The notes under the pieces were generated by a model that was not told the origin of the DNA, did not search any database, and was given only the letters and a program-made list of their open reading frames with translations. Positions 8,931 through 16,568 of a stretch of DNA of 53,312 nt are shown here, in pieces. The stretch spans positions 1 to 53,312 of the forward strand of contig CAZFLY010000013.1 in NCBI GenBank assembly GCA_964519995.1. Reading direction: 5' to 3'. Origin of the DNA: CAZFLY01 sp964519995 (GTDB lineage: Bacteria; Planctomycetota; Phycisphaerae; Sedimentisphaerales; Anaerobacaceae). The position numbers and the translations under genes were made by a program. Numbering within the stretch: position 1 is the stretch's first letter; each line of letters opens with the position of its first letter.

Positions 8931-10306
8931 ACAAGGCTTTTTTCGGAGGCAAGAAAGTTCTCGTAATGGGTTTGGGACGGTTCGGCGGTGGAGTGGATGT
9001 CTCTAAATTTGCTGCAAACGCAGGTGCAAAAGTAATAGTAACAGATTTGCTGACAAAGCAAAAGCTGAGCGGTTCGATAAGTCAACTCGATGAATTTCCG
9101 GATATAGAATTTCACCTTGGCTCTCACTGTGCGCTCGACTTTGAGCAGACTGATATAATCATCGTTAATCCGGCAGTTGCACCAGATAACGAATATCTTC
9201 AACTGGCCCGTCAGCATAAAAAGTCAATCATGTCACAGATAGGCATCTTTTTTGAGCTATGCCCTGCAAGGATAATTGGCATCACTGGTGCTAACGGCAA
9301 GAGTACTACAGCCGCACTGACAGCACATCTACTAAAAAAGGCGAGATACGAGATACGAGATACGAGATACGAAAACGTTTGGCTAAGCGGCAATATTGGC
9401 AATCAGCCATTATTGACCTTGCTGGACAAAATCAGCCCGGATGATCTGGTCGTACTGGAGTTGTCAAGTTTTCAAATCGAACAGTTGGCTGAAATAAAAA
9501 AGGCACCTCATATCGCGCTTCTGACAAATCTCACACCGAACCATCTTGACCGGTACGGAACCTTCGAGAATTATTGCACTGCCAAAGAGAACATCTTCAA
9601 ATTTCAAAAGTGCGATGTAAAATCACCCGCCGTCTCGATTTTCAATTCGGAAGACGAAATTGCCAGCCAATGGTTTGGGAAGTACAGCGAACAAGCAGGT
9701 AGAGTCTGCATCAAATTTTTAATCAGCGAGATAAGCAAAAAAATTCAAAGTAACTTCGGCTTGCCCGGTCGAGCAAATCTTTCAAATCTTGCTGCTGCTA
9801 TTGCCATAGCAAAATATCTTGGCATTGATGAGGACTGTATAAAGGACGCATTGGTGGATTTTCGGGCGCTATCGCATCGGCTTGAGTTCATTGCAGAGAT
9901 AAATGGTGTGCGCTGGTACAACGACTCCAAGGCCACGACACCGCACAGCGCTATTGCTGCCTTGGATGCTTTCGAGCAGCCTCGGATCATTATTGCAGGA
10001 GGCTACGATAAAAACATAATGTTTGATGAACTTGGCCGAAAAATCGCGCAAAGTGCCAAAGCCGCTATTTTGCTTGGCCAGACCGCCCAGAAAATCGCAA
10101 AAGCAATCAAAACCTGCCTCCGAAGCCGAGTGAAGATCGAAATCGTGCCTTCATTAGCCGAAGCCGTCGAGTCAGCCCATAGACTTTCAGAAAGCGGAGA
10201 CGTGGTTTTGCTAAGCCCAGCTTGTGCGAGTTATGACATGTTTGACAACTATCAACAGCGAGGTGATGAATTTGTCGGACTTGTACGCAACATTATGACA
10301 TTATAA
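8927..10306 (+). CDS. murD: UDP-N-acetylmuramoyl-L-alanine--D-glutamate ligase
   Basis: Adds D-glutamate to UDP-MurNAc-L-Ala in peptidoglycan synthesis. The 459-aa protein has an N-terminal Rossmann-like domain (GLGRFGGGVDV), the Mur ligase P-loop GITGANGKST (residues 118-127), LSSFQIEQL, the HLDRYG substrate motif and the C-terminal AGGYDKN and LSPACASYDMF signatures. Residues 140-149 (RYEIRDTRYE) are encoded by a 7-bp tandem repeat inserted between the P-loop helix and the next strand, a tolerated surface position. It overlaps pyrF by 4 bp. Confidence 0.96.
   Translation: MNKAFFGGKKVLVMGLGRFGGGVDVSKFAANAGAKVIVTDLLTKQKLSGSISQLDEFPDIEFHLGSHCALDFEQTDIIIVNPAVAPDNEYLQLARQHKKSIMSQIGIFFELCPARIIGITGANGKSTTAALTAHLLKKARYEIRDTRYENVWLSGNIGNQPLLTLLDKISPDDLVVLELSSFQIEQLAEIKKAPHIALLTNLTPNHLDRYGTFENYCTAKENIFKFQKCDVKSPAVSIFNSEDEIASQWFGKYSEQAGRVCIKFLISEISKKIQSNFGLPGRANLSNLAAAIAIAKYLGIDEDCIKDALVDFRALSHRLEFIAEINGVRWYNDSKATTPHSAIAALDAFEQPRIIIAGGYDKNIMFDELGRKIAQSAKAAILLGQTAQKIAKAIKTCLRSRVKIEIVPSLAEAVESAHRLSESGDVVLLSPACASYDMFDNYQQRGDEFVGLVRNIMTL
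9342..9372 (+). repeat. 7-bp tandem repeat inside murD
   Basis: Four tandem copies of CGAGATA followed by CGA. Because 7 is not divisible by 3, the tract reads in frame as the cyclic peptide RYEIRDT. Related, less perfect copies lie at 13595-13617 (start of queG) and 13781-13823. Confidence 0.85.
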
Positions 10307-10552
10307 CTAAGACTCGATTCGCTCACTCCGTTTGAACAGCCATCCGATGATTATGGGAATATATCTGTTAAATCTCAAAAGACATTTAAAAAAATTTGGT
10401 TAGCTCTGCCTTGATTGCTGAGCAAAAAGCACGTTCATAGGTTAAGCAACTTAGCTGCTCATATTTCCTGCATCAGTGCATCATAAAGACACCCCTCGAA
10501 TCTGTCGAATTAAGTACAGACGGCACAAAAGGCTTCGGAGGTTACCAAGGGG
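10307..10552. other. Intergenic region between murD and the PilZ gene
   Basis: Contains no open frame with coding character and no clear terminator. Only the ribosome sites of the PilZ gene are visible at its right end. Confidence 0.4.
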
Positions 10553-10558
10553 TTGAAA

Positions 10559-10930
10559 ATGGACACTAATTCTGAACGAAGACGAGAGCAAAGACTGTGC
10601 TATTTCTGGCCCGTCTGGTTCGCAGAGGACTTCGGCGGAGAACTTTCACAGGGCCAAATGGCTGATATTTCGAGTGCTGCTGCGGCGTTCACTTGTTACG
10701 CCAATGGCAGTTGTCCCTCTCTAGGTCAGCACATAACCGCACGCTTCAGTGTTCCGCGTTACGGACCAGATGAGTCCTTCGATTTGGCGGACTTCACTCG
10801 TTTGGGTTACGTATATAGAGTTGACCACGTGAATAACTTTCAACGCCGTGTTGCGATTCAGTTTGCCGAGCCACTGCCCTTCAAACCCGGAGAACAGGCC
10901 AACTACGAATTCGCGGCACTGGCACAATAG
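10559..10930 (+). CDS. PilZ-domain protein
   Basis: The 123-aa protein has the outline of a PilZ (c-di-GMP receptor) domain: RRREQR at residues 7-12 as the RxxxR motif, then DISSAAAAF (36-44) at the place of the (D/N)xSxxG motif, and a barrel ending in RVAIQFAEPL. The conserved Gly of the second motif is Ala here, so ligand binding may be altered. I chose the ATG at 10559, six bases after AAGGGG; a TTG two codons upstream (10553) is an alternative start. It is isolated, so the target process is unknown. Confidence 0.75.
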   Translation: MDTNSERRREQRLCYFWPVWFAEDFGGELSQGQMADISSAAAAFTCYANGSCPSLGQHITARFSVPRYGPDESFDLADFTRLGYVYRVDHVNNFQRRVAIQFAEPLPFKPGEQANYEFAALAQ

Positions 10931-11097
10931 AAGCCTACACGTGTGCAACTGACTGTCTCATCTGCAGAAGCGCACTAAGCATCGGTTTTCGTTTTGTATT
11001 ATGTTGACTGTCGCCCCTTTCGATGCTCTGCACATCCAGCTTGATCGAAGTCCCAAGGCGGCCCGGATGTTGAGTCAAGTCGGCTTCCGGTTTGTTA

Positions 11098-12477
11098 TTA
11101 CGATGTCAATATCACTGCAAGTGACATATAGATTGCTACACTTATTGAATCATTTGCGGTCGTTACAAGGGGGCCGGAACTTATTGCAGGCTCTATGCCA
11201 ATACGGCGGAATAGAAACGGCAGCAGCAAACCGAGTGTTGTCGCGACCATTATTGCTGAGAACATTGCCGTTCCAAACGCAAAGATCAGCCGAACTGGTT
11301 CTATCGTTTTTTCTGCTGCCTTGGAGTAAATTAACAGTGCGCAGGCCAATCCTCCCAATATACTACAGCTCAGGGCCACCAAAAGCGCAACTCGTACCTC
11401 ACGCGTAAAAACCTGGCTGAACTTCAGCGCTGCAAGGTGACCGGTCGCCAATCCGGAGACAACAATGGCGGAGGTTTGGAGACCTGCGTTGCCACTGATC
11501 GCTGCGATCATTGGCACAAACGCAGCTGCGACCACAAACACCATTTGGTTGTGCGTCCTGAAGAATGTCATTACCATCGCCGTGATAGCTGTGCCAATCA
11601 AACATGGTAAAAGCCATGTCATGCGAATCCGCGCAGCATGAAAAGCGGAAAATTTGTCCAGTTCATCTGCGTCGGTACCGGCCATCGCGTATAAGTCCTC
11701 TGCAGCTTCCTCCTCCGCGACCTCGATGACGCGGTCGGCAGTGATTCGGCCGATAAGATTATGGTTTTTGTCCAGGACTGGCACAACGATGAGGTCATTT
11801 TTGCTGAATATGTTTCGTACCTCCTCCTGGTCAGTATTGGTCGTTACATGGATAGTATCAGGATCTATCAGCTTTTCTATCTTAGTATCTTCCGGCTTGG
11901 TCAGCAGAAATCTTATCCGCACGTCCCCCAGAAATCGGCCGGTTTTATTCGTAACATAAACGGAGTAGAAATCCTCGTCTATCTCAGCAGCTCGGATTTT
12001 GCTGATAGCCTCAGCAACCGTGGCGTCTTCATGGACACTTATAATAATTGGGTCCATGATGCCGCCTGCGGAGTCCTCCGAGTAAGTCATCAGCTTGCGA
12101 ATTTCCTGAGAATCCTCTCGTGCAAGGCTGCCGAGGACCTTCTGCATTATCTCTTCCGGCAGTTCCGCCAACAAATCCGCCGCGTCATCATAGTCGAGCT
12201 CTGAGACAATATCTTTGATTTCATTCTCTTGCAGCAGCTCAAATAGTGTCGCCCGTGTAGCCTCATTGACCTTCTCCAAAACCTCTGCGGCCATAGGCTT
12301 GGCCAGCACATCAAATATCACCCCTCTCTGCTCATCATCCACGAACTCAACGACCTCGGCTATATCGCTACTTCGCTGTTCGCCGAGCAGTTGTCTCAAA
12401 GCAGTTGAATCCTGGGCTTCAATCAGATGCTCAATCTCTTGCCATAGCTCTTTTATCTTGTCGTCCTGCTCTGCCAT
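11098..12477 (-). CDS. mgtE: Magnesium transporter MgtE
   Basis: An Mg2+-selective channel of the inner membrane gated by its cytosolic domains. The 459-aa protein shows the acidic MgtE N domain (about residues 5-130, with SELDYDDAADLLAELPEE), two CBS domains (about 140-260, starting at MDPIIISVHEDATV), the connecting plug helix, and five transmembrane helices at the C-terminus with the family signature PLVTTANDSISVAIY. Length is typical. It is probably monocistronic and lies convergent to the PilZ gene. Confidence 0.95.
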   Translation of the reverse strand: MAEQDDKIKELWQEIEHLIEAQDSTALRQLLGEQRSSDIAEVVEFVDDEQRGVIFDVLAKPMAAEVLEKVNEATRATLFELLQENEIKDIVSELDYDDAADLLAELPEEIMQKVLGSLAREDSQEIRKLMTYSEDSAGGIMDPIIISVHEDATVAEAISKIRAAEIDEDFYSVYVTNKTGRFLGDVRIRFLLTKPEDTKIEKLIDPDTIHVTTNTDQEEVRNIFSKNDLIVVPVLDKNHNLIGRITADRVIEVAEEEAAEDLYAMAGTDADELDKFSAFHAARIRMTWLLPCLIGTAITAMVMTFFRTHNQMVFVVAAAFVPMIAAISGNAGLQTSAIVVSGLATGHLAALKFSQVFTREVRVALLVALSCSILGGLACALLIYSKAAEKTIEPVRLIFAFGTAMFSAIMVATTLGLLLPFLFRRIGIEPAISSGPLVTTANDSISVAIYMSLAVILTS

Positions 12478-12641
12478 CAGATCGTTACTTTCCCCTAACT
12501 GCTACGTGTACGTCAGAGTCAATACAGATTAAGAATTTGCACTACTAAAGATTGCTGTTCGCAGCATACAATAACTCAGGGCCTTTTGTTGAGCAACAAC
12601 TTTATGTGCTTGGTTCAGCCTGAACACGCAAAGCTGCGTGA

Positions 12642-13628
12642 TTACTGAACTTGGTTTTCAGCTTTAAGATTGGCCAGGCAGACGCGGGCGTTTCGCTTCA
12701 ATCGGTCAAGACCTAAACGCCTGATTGGAGAATCGAAAAACTCGCCATTAAACGCCGATGCGGTCATGTTCAAGATTCGGTGCAGGTCAAGTTGGGCCCT
12801 TTCAGCATAAAATCTCAACTGCTTATTGGCGCGTACGGGGGCCTTTTGCAAATGGGGGCAGGCCAATACACATTCGTCACATCCAAAGATACGATTGTTG
12901 ATTTTTAGTGCCTGCTCTGGGTCTATTTGGCCTTTGTGCTCGATAGTCAGATAGCTGATACATCTATTGGCATTGAATTGGCCATCGCGGCTAAGGGCAC
13001 CTGTCGGGCAGGCATCTATGCACTTATGGCAGTTTGTACAATTGCCTTTGATAGGCTCATCAGGCTGTAGTCTTAACGTTGTAACTATTTCGGCAAGAAA
13101 TATCTGTGGCCCGAGTCCGGGATTGATTAACATGTGATTTTTGCCAATAAAGCCTAAACCTGCTCTAACGGCTAAGGCTCGCTCGGCCAGCGGTGCCGAA
13201 TCGACACAAATTCTGAACTCATTATCAGTGGAAGTAACCGAACGGATAAAATCAATAAGTTTGCGCAGACGTTTCTTTATGAACCCGTGGTAATCCTCAT
13301 ATTGGGCATAATTAGCCACACTGCCTGTTGGCACGGTAGGCTCTGCTTGCTTTGCTTTTCGCTTGGGCGGCGAATAATTTAGGCCGACAACAATCACAGA
13401 CCATGCACCTTTTAGAAGTCTCGCGGGGTTGACCCGCTTCTCGAAGTTCTTACGCAAATAGTCCATTTGCCCGGCGTAGCCGGATTCGAGCCAATTGTGC
13501 AATAATGTGATCTGTTCCACATCTATCGGCGACGCATTCGTTATGCCGACCAAGTCGAAGCCCAATTCAAACGCTCTGTGTTTTATGTCTTTAGTCTCGT
13601 ATCGCATCTCGTATTTACTATCTTGCAT
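12642..13628 (-). CDS. queG: Epoxyqueuosine reductase
   Basis: QueG reduces epoxyqueuosine to queuosine in tRNA, using cobalamin and two 4Fe-4S clusters. The 328-aa protein has VDSAPLAERALA with the catalytic Asp143, GLGFIGKNHMLI, and cluster Cys residues 197/200/203/207 (CTNCHKCIDACP), 250/253/257 (CDECVLACP) and 223. It is a little short at the C-terminus, lacking the HEAT-like extension of some members. The first 12 residues (MQDSKYEMRYET) come from a dispersed 7-bp-type repeat and no good ribosome site is visible, so the true start is uncertain; ATG at 13607 is an alternative. Confidence 0.92.
   Translation of the reverse strand: MQDSKYEMRYETKDIKHRAFELGFDLVGITNASPIDVEQITLLHNWLESGYAGQMDYLRKNFEKRVNPARLLKGAWSVIVVGLNYSPPKRKAKQAEPTVPTGSVANYAQYEDYHGFIKKRLRKLIDFIRSVTSTDNEFRICVDSAPLAERALAVRAGLGFIGKNHMLINPGLGPQIFLAEIVTTLRLQPDEPIKGNCTNCHKCIDACPTGALSRDGQFNANRCISYLTIEHKGQIDPEQALKINNRIFGCDECVLACPHLQKAPVRANKQLRFYAERAQLDLHRILNMTASAFNGEFFDSPIRRLGLDRLKRNARVCLANLKAENQVQ
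13595..13617 (-). repeat. Copy of the RYEIRDT-type repeat at the queG start
   Basis: On the minus strand this reads AATACGAGATGCGATACGAG followed by A, an imperfect version of the CGAGATA tract in murD. It encodes YEMRYE in queG. Confidence 0.7.
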
Positions 13629-13780
13629 ATCACAGGGAGTTACAAGAGTTTGTAATCGGTGGATTCCATTATACGAGAAAATAATCGACGATTTTACCTG
13701 AAGCTAATAAAAAAGTTGTGAGCGATATACTCACATCCCTTGTTTTTTAATATGTTGTTACTGCAAACGCAGGTTTTGTG

Positions 13781-13823
13781 CGCGATACGCTCGACGCAAT
13801 ACGAAATACGAGTCACGAACCAC
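13781..13823 (+). repeat. Intergenic copy of the RYEIRDT-type repeat
   Basis: The plus strand contains CGATACGCTCGACG, CAATACGAAATACGAG and TCACGAACCACG in series, the same drifting 7-bp pattern seen in murD and queG. It ends four bases before the stop codon of the YWTD-propeller gene (13827), so it forms part of that gene's 3' untranslated region. Confidence 0.65.
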
Positions 13824-13826
13824 GGC

Positions 13827-14723
13827 TCATGCCCTGCGTTGTCTCAACGCGGTCAATCCGCCAAGGCCAAGCATCACAATCGTTACAGGTTCGGGAATTG
13901 CAATTGCAGTGGGATTAACCAGGCCAGTTGTGACCACGTCTTCAACGTTGCTGCCATCGAGATTGGCACGTTGGATTTTGGCGGCATCATAGTCTGTCCA
14001 GTATATCTTACCACCAGCTATATCAACGGCGATGCCCCATGGTGATTGTAAACCGGTGACTAAGTCATCGAGGTTACCACCGTCCAGATTGGCTCTTTGT
14101 ATTCTGCCGGTATCGCCGTTTGTCCAGTACATCTTTCCAGCGGTTGGGTCGAGAGCAATACTAATTGCCCAAGCACTAGTAACTATGGCTTCAAGACTGC
14201 TGCCGTCAAGATTGGCCCGGAGGATATTGCCAGAATCAATATCAGTCCAGTACACTTTGTCGCTCCGACCGTCCACAGCGATATCCCAGGGCAAAGATAG
14301 TCCACTGGTTACCGTTTCTTTGATATTGGAGCCATTCAGGTCTGCCTGCTGTATCTTCTGGGTGCAGCAATCCACCCAGTACATCTTCTCACCATAGCGA
14401 TTAAGATCGATACCCAACGGGCATGTAACCGCAACAGCTAAGTCTTCGGCGTTGCTGCCATTTAGGTCGGCCCGCCGAATCTTACCAGCACCTATGTCTG
14501 TAACGTCTGTCCAATACATTTTGCCAGCAGCCGGATGGATCGCAATACCATACGAATAGACGTCTGTGACCAGATCTTTGACATTACTTCCATCAACATT
14601 GGCCCGCGAAATCTTAGCGGTGTCTTCGTCTGCCCAGTACATCATCGTCGCGGAGGCAACTGATGAAACTACTGCCAGGAGAATCGTTGGGAATACCATA
14701 ACAAATATTCTGTAAGTCTTCAT
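13827..14723 (-). CDS. Secreted YWTD beta-propeller protein with PEP-CTERM tail
   Basis: The 298-aa protein has a signal peptide (about residues 1-25) and then about six repeats of 40-43 residues of the form KMYWTD...KIxRANLDGSNVEDLVT..., the LDL-receptor class B (YWTD) pattern that folds as a six-bladed propeller. The C-terminus (IAIPEPVTIVMLGLGGLTAL, then RQRRA) is a PEP-CTERM sorting signal like that of the 6332-7012 protein. Its role is unknown; propellers of this kind bind ligands or polysaccharide. An intergenic repeat abuts its 3' end. Confidence 0.88.
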   Translation of the reverse strand: MKTYRIFVMVFPTILLAVVSSVASATMMYWADEDTAKISRANVDGSNVKDLVTDVYSYGIAIHPAAGKMYWTDVTDIGAGKIRRADLNGSNAEDLAVAVTCPLGIDLNRYGEKMYWVDCCTQKIQQADLNGSNIKETVTSGLSLPWDIAVDGRSDKVYWTDIDSGNILRANLDGSSLEAIVTSAWAISIALDPTAGKMYWTNGDTGRIQRANLDGGNLDDLVTGLQSPWGIAVDIAGGKIYWTDYDAAKIQRANLDGSNVEDVVTTGLVNPTAIAIPEPVTIVMLGLGGLTALRQRRA

Positions 14724-15327
14724 TTTTTCCTTTTCCTTTTCACTGCGGTAGTCATTTTGTGCTGACGGTTTTCAATTCATCTAAGCTGTGATAGCTTCAG
14801 CAGAAAAGTAACGTGTTTAACAATGTTTTATATATTTAGTAATTCAGCCTAAGTCGTTGGGTGCATTTGTGTCCTTATCATCGCGATCTTTGCTATGAAA
14901 AGGTTTCTTTGCAATAAAGCGCGATTTTACCCTTATGTTTTCTATACTTGAGCAGCCAGACTGAGCATGGCCCTTTTTAATCCGTGTTTAGATTAAACAA
15001 TTTTTATGGGGAAAAGCTTGAGATGGAATAGTCTCCGCTTTCTCCCCTCCATCCATAGATTCGCTTAACTCATTTAGGCGAAAGTGTATCGGAAGTCCAT
15101 CAAAGATGTCAAGAAAAAAGTCCTATAAATAGATGTTTTTTAATAGAAGCCAGCTATATCGGATGAAATAACGGGTTCTATGCGCAATGATCGGTCATGT
15201 TTTGGATTCCTGTTTGTACAGAAATGACAGAAGGCAACCTGCTGTAAAACGGCAGGCTGAATATGTTCAAGGCTGTTGATCAGCCTGCAATGAAAAATCT
15301 TTATTGCTTAGGCTGCGGTGACATGGG
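14724..15327. other. Intergenic region with two hairpins, no gene seen
   Basis: No coding frame is recognised. An imperfect hairpin spans 15008-15047 (GGGGA/TCCCC outside, AAAGC/GCTTT and GAGA/TCTC inside). A perfect 9-bp inverted repeat, GCAGGCTGA (15252-15260) and TCAGCCTGC (15280-15288), lies 40 bases beyond the end of the decayed peptidase fragment; read on the minus strand it is followed by CGTTTTA, so it may be the leftover terminator of that gene. Confidence 0.45.
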
Positions 15328-15475
15328 CTCATTCAGTCACTGGTCGAGCCAGGCAAGGACCGTTTCGTGCCACAGGATTCAGTTATGAGGCTTGAGCACC
15401 CAGTGGTTTTCATCAGGAAAATAAAGCATTCTGCTGTCAATGCCAAGCCGCTGCATAGTATGTCGAACAAACCTA
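15328..15475 (-). pseudogene. Decayed 3' fragment of an S9 peptidase gene
   Basis: Minus-strand translation gives MQRLGIDSRMLYFPDENHWV and LKPHN-stop-ILWHETVLAWLDQ-stop, which matches the last 43 residues of the S9 peptidase at 16569-18611 (LQRLGIPSRLLYFPDENHWV and LKPHNCIQWHETVLAWLDQ). Two TGA stops replace a Cys and a Trp codon. Homology fades upstream of about 15475. It has the same orientation as the intact gene, and the higBA module lies between the two copies. Confidence 0.9.
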
Positions 15476-15678
15476 TTACTTGAACATTTTGGTGAGTGCA
15501 GCTGAAAATAAATGAAAAGATTTGGTTTCTGCCGGCGATAACGGTTGAAGTGTGCTAAAATAAGTCAGGAATTGTTTTTGAGACTTAAAAAGCTGAATTT
15601 ACGGCCAATTTAAACCCTTGAAAATAAAAGGATTGTATGCGCCTACCAAAAAGATATTGAAGAAATCCTATATTTCTC

Positions 15679-15713
15679 TTGTCTTTTCGTCAAACTGAGT
15701 ACATAATGTACTC
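15679..15713 (+). promoter_or_regulatory. higBA promoter with overlapping palindromic operator
   Basis: TTGTCT (15679-15684) and CATAAT (15702-15707) are exactly 17 bp apart. A perfect palindrome with 8-bp arms, GAGTACAT-A-ATGTACTC (15697-15713), covers the -10 box and ends one base before the toxin GTG. This is the expected kind of binding site for a HigA-type autorepressor. The predicted transcription start falls at about 15714, which would make the mRNA leaderless. Confidence 0.65.
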
Positions 15714-16019
15714 GTGGAGATGATAGGTAAAGGATTGCTAAAGGATTTTTGGCAGCAGCATCCGCAGGCCCAAAATCCATTGCGGCGTTGGGTTGATGTC
15801 GTCGAGGGCGCCCAGTGGCATAAATGGAATGATGTAAAACGGACTTTCAATACAGCTGATTTGGTTCACAAAGGAAATAGTAAATACGTTATATTTAATA
15901 TTTCAGGGAATAGATATAGGCTGGTAACAGCAGTTAACTATATGGGAGAATTGGTAGTGATACAAGTTGCATTAACGCACGAAGAGTATGATAAAGAAAG
16001 TTGGAAAAATAAATTATGA
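15714..16019 (+). CDS. higB: HigB-type toxin (RelE superfamily mRNA interferase)
   Basis: The 101-aa protein matches the HigB toxin family: ALREFWxxHP-like opening (LLKDFWQQHPQAQNPLRRW), W...W..DVKRTFNTADLV, and VIFNISGNRYRLVTAVNY, ending in ALTHEEYDK. Such toxins cleave mRNA on the ribosome and are neutralised by HigA. The GTG start at 15714 aligns with the family N-terminus (an ATG at 15720 is an alternative). Its stop overlaps the antitoxin start by 4 bp. No Shine-Dalgarno site exists because the operator palindrome occupies that position. Confidence 0.9.
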   Translation: MEMIGKGLLKDFWQQHPQAQNPLRRWVDVVEGAQWHKWNDVKRTFNTADLVHKGNSKYVIFNISGNRYRLVTAVNYMGELVVIQVALTHEEYDKESWKNKL

Positions 16020-16453
16020 GTACCACAGTAGCCGAAATTAAAGAATTGGCATCTAGTGATCTGCCGGACAATTTTTTAGAACTGCAAGAATATCTGCTGT
16101 TGTTATTGCCTATCCATACGAAAGTTGAATATAAACAATCTTTAGCTGTGGCACAGAAACTTGCGGCAAGGAAGGACCTAACTCGACTCCAGCAGTTCTA
16201 TTTGGAATCACTTGCCAACAATATTAAGGCATATGAAGAGAAGCATTTCCCCATTCCTAAGGGAGACCCTATAGAAATATTGAAATTTCTTTTAGATGAG
16301 AACGGTATGAATGGTTCTGATTTAGGGCGCCTTTTGAATCAAAGGCAGTTCGGCTCTAAAATCTTAAATCGTAAGCGAAAGCTAAGTACGCGCCATATTA
16401 TGATTTTGGCAAAACATTTCTCCGTGAGCCCTGCATTATTCATTTCCGAATAA
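16016..16453 (+). CDS. higA: HigA-type antitoxin with C-terminal XRE helix-turn-helix
   Basis: The 145-aa protein has an N-terminal toxin-binding helical part and a C-terminal HTH (about residues 85-143: DPIEILKFLLDENGMNGSDL, GRLLNQRQFGSKILNRKRKL, then STRHIMILAKHF). This is the longer HigA form that pairs with HigB of this type. It is expected to neutralise the toxin and repress the operon through the palindrome at 15697-15713. Start codon overlaps the higB stop (ATGA). Confidence 0.9.
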   Translation: MSTTVAEIKELASSDLPDNFLELQEYLLLLLPIHTKVEYKQSLAVAQKLAARKDLTRLQQFYLESLANNIKAYEEKHFPIPKGDPIEILKFLLDENGMNGSDLGRLLNQRQFGSKILNRKRKLSTRHIMILAKHFSVSPALFISE

Positions 16454-16568
16454 AGACCTTTAATAAAAAACTGGCAGAATGCTCCGACATTTAGTCGGAG
16501 ATTAATGCCTTAGAAAAATAATCTTCCTTATTTGTTGAGAGAAGCCCCTACTTCTGGTCCGGGGAGTT

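Noticed and set aside
11001..11408. 135-aa plus-strand frame
   Set aside because: Mostly antisense to the membrane domain of mgtE; no independent support.
16482..16500. CTCCGAC/GTCGGAG hairpin between higA and the S9 peptidase gene
   Set aside because: Seven-bp stem but no U-run on either strand, so I do not call it a terminator.
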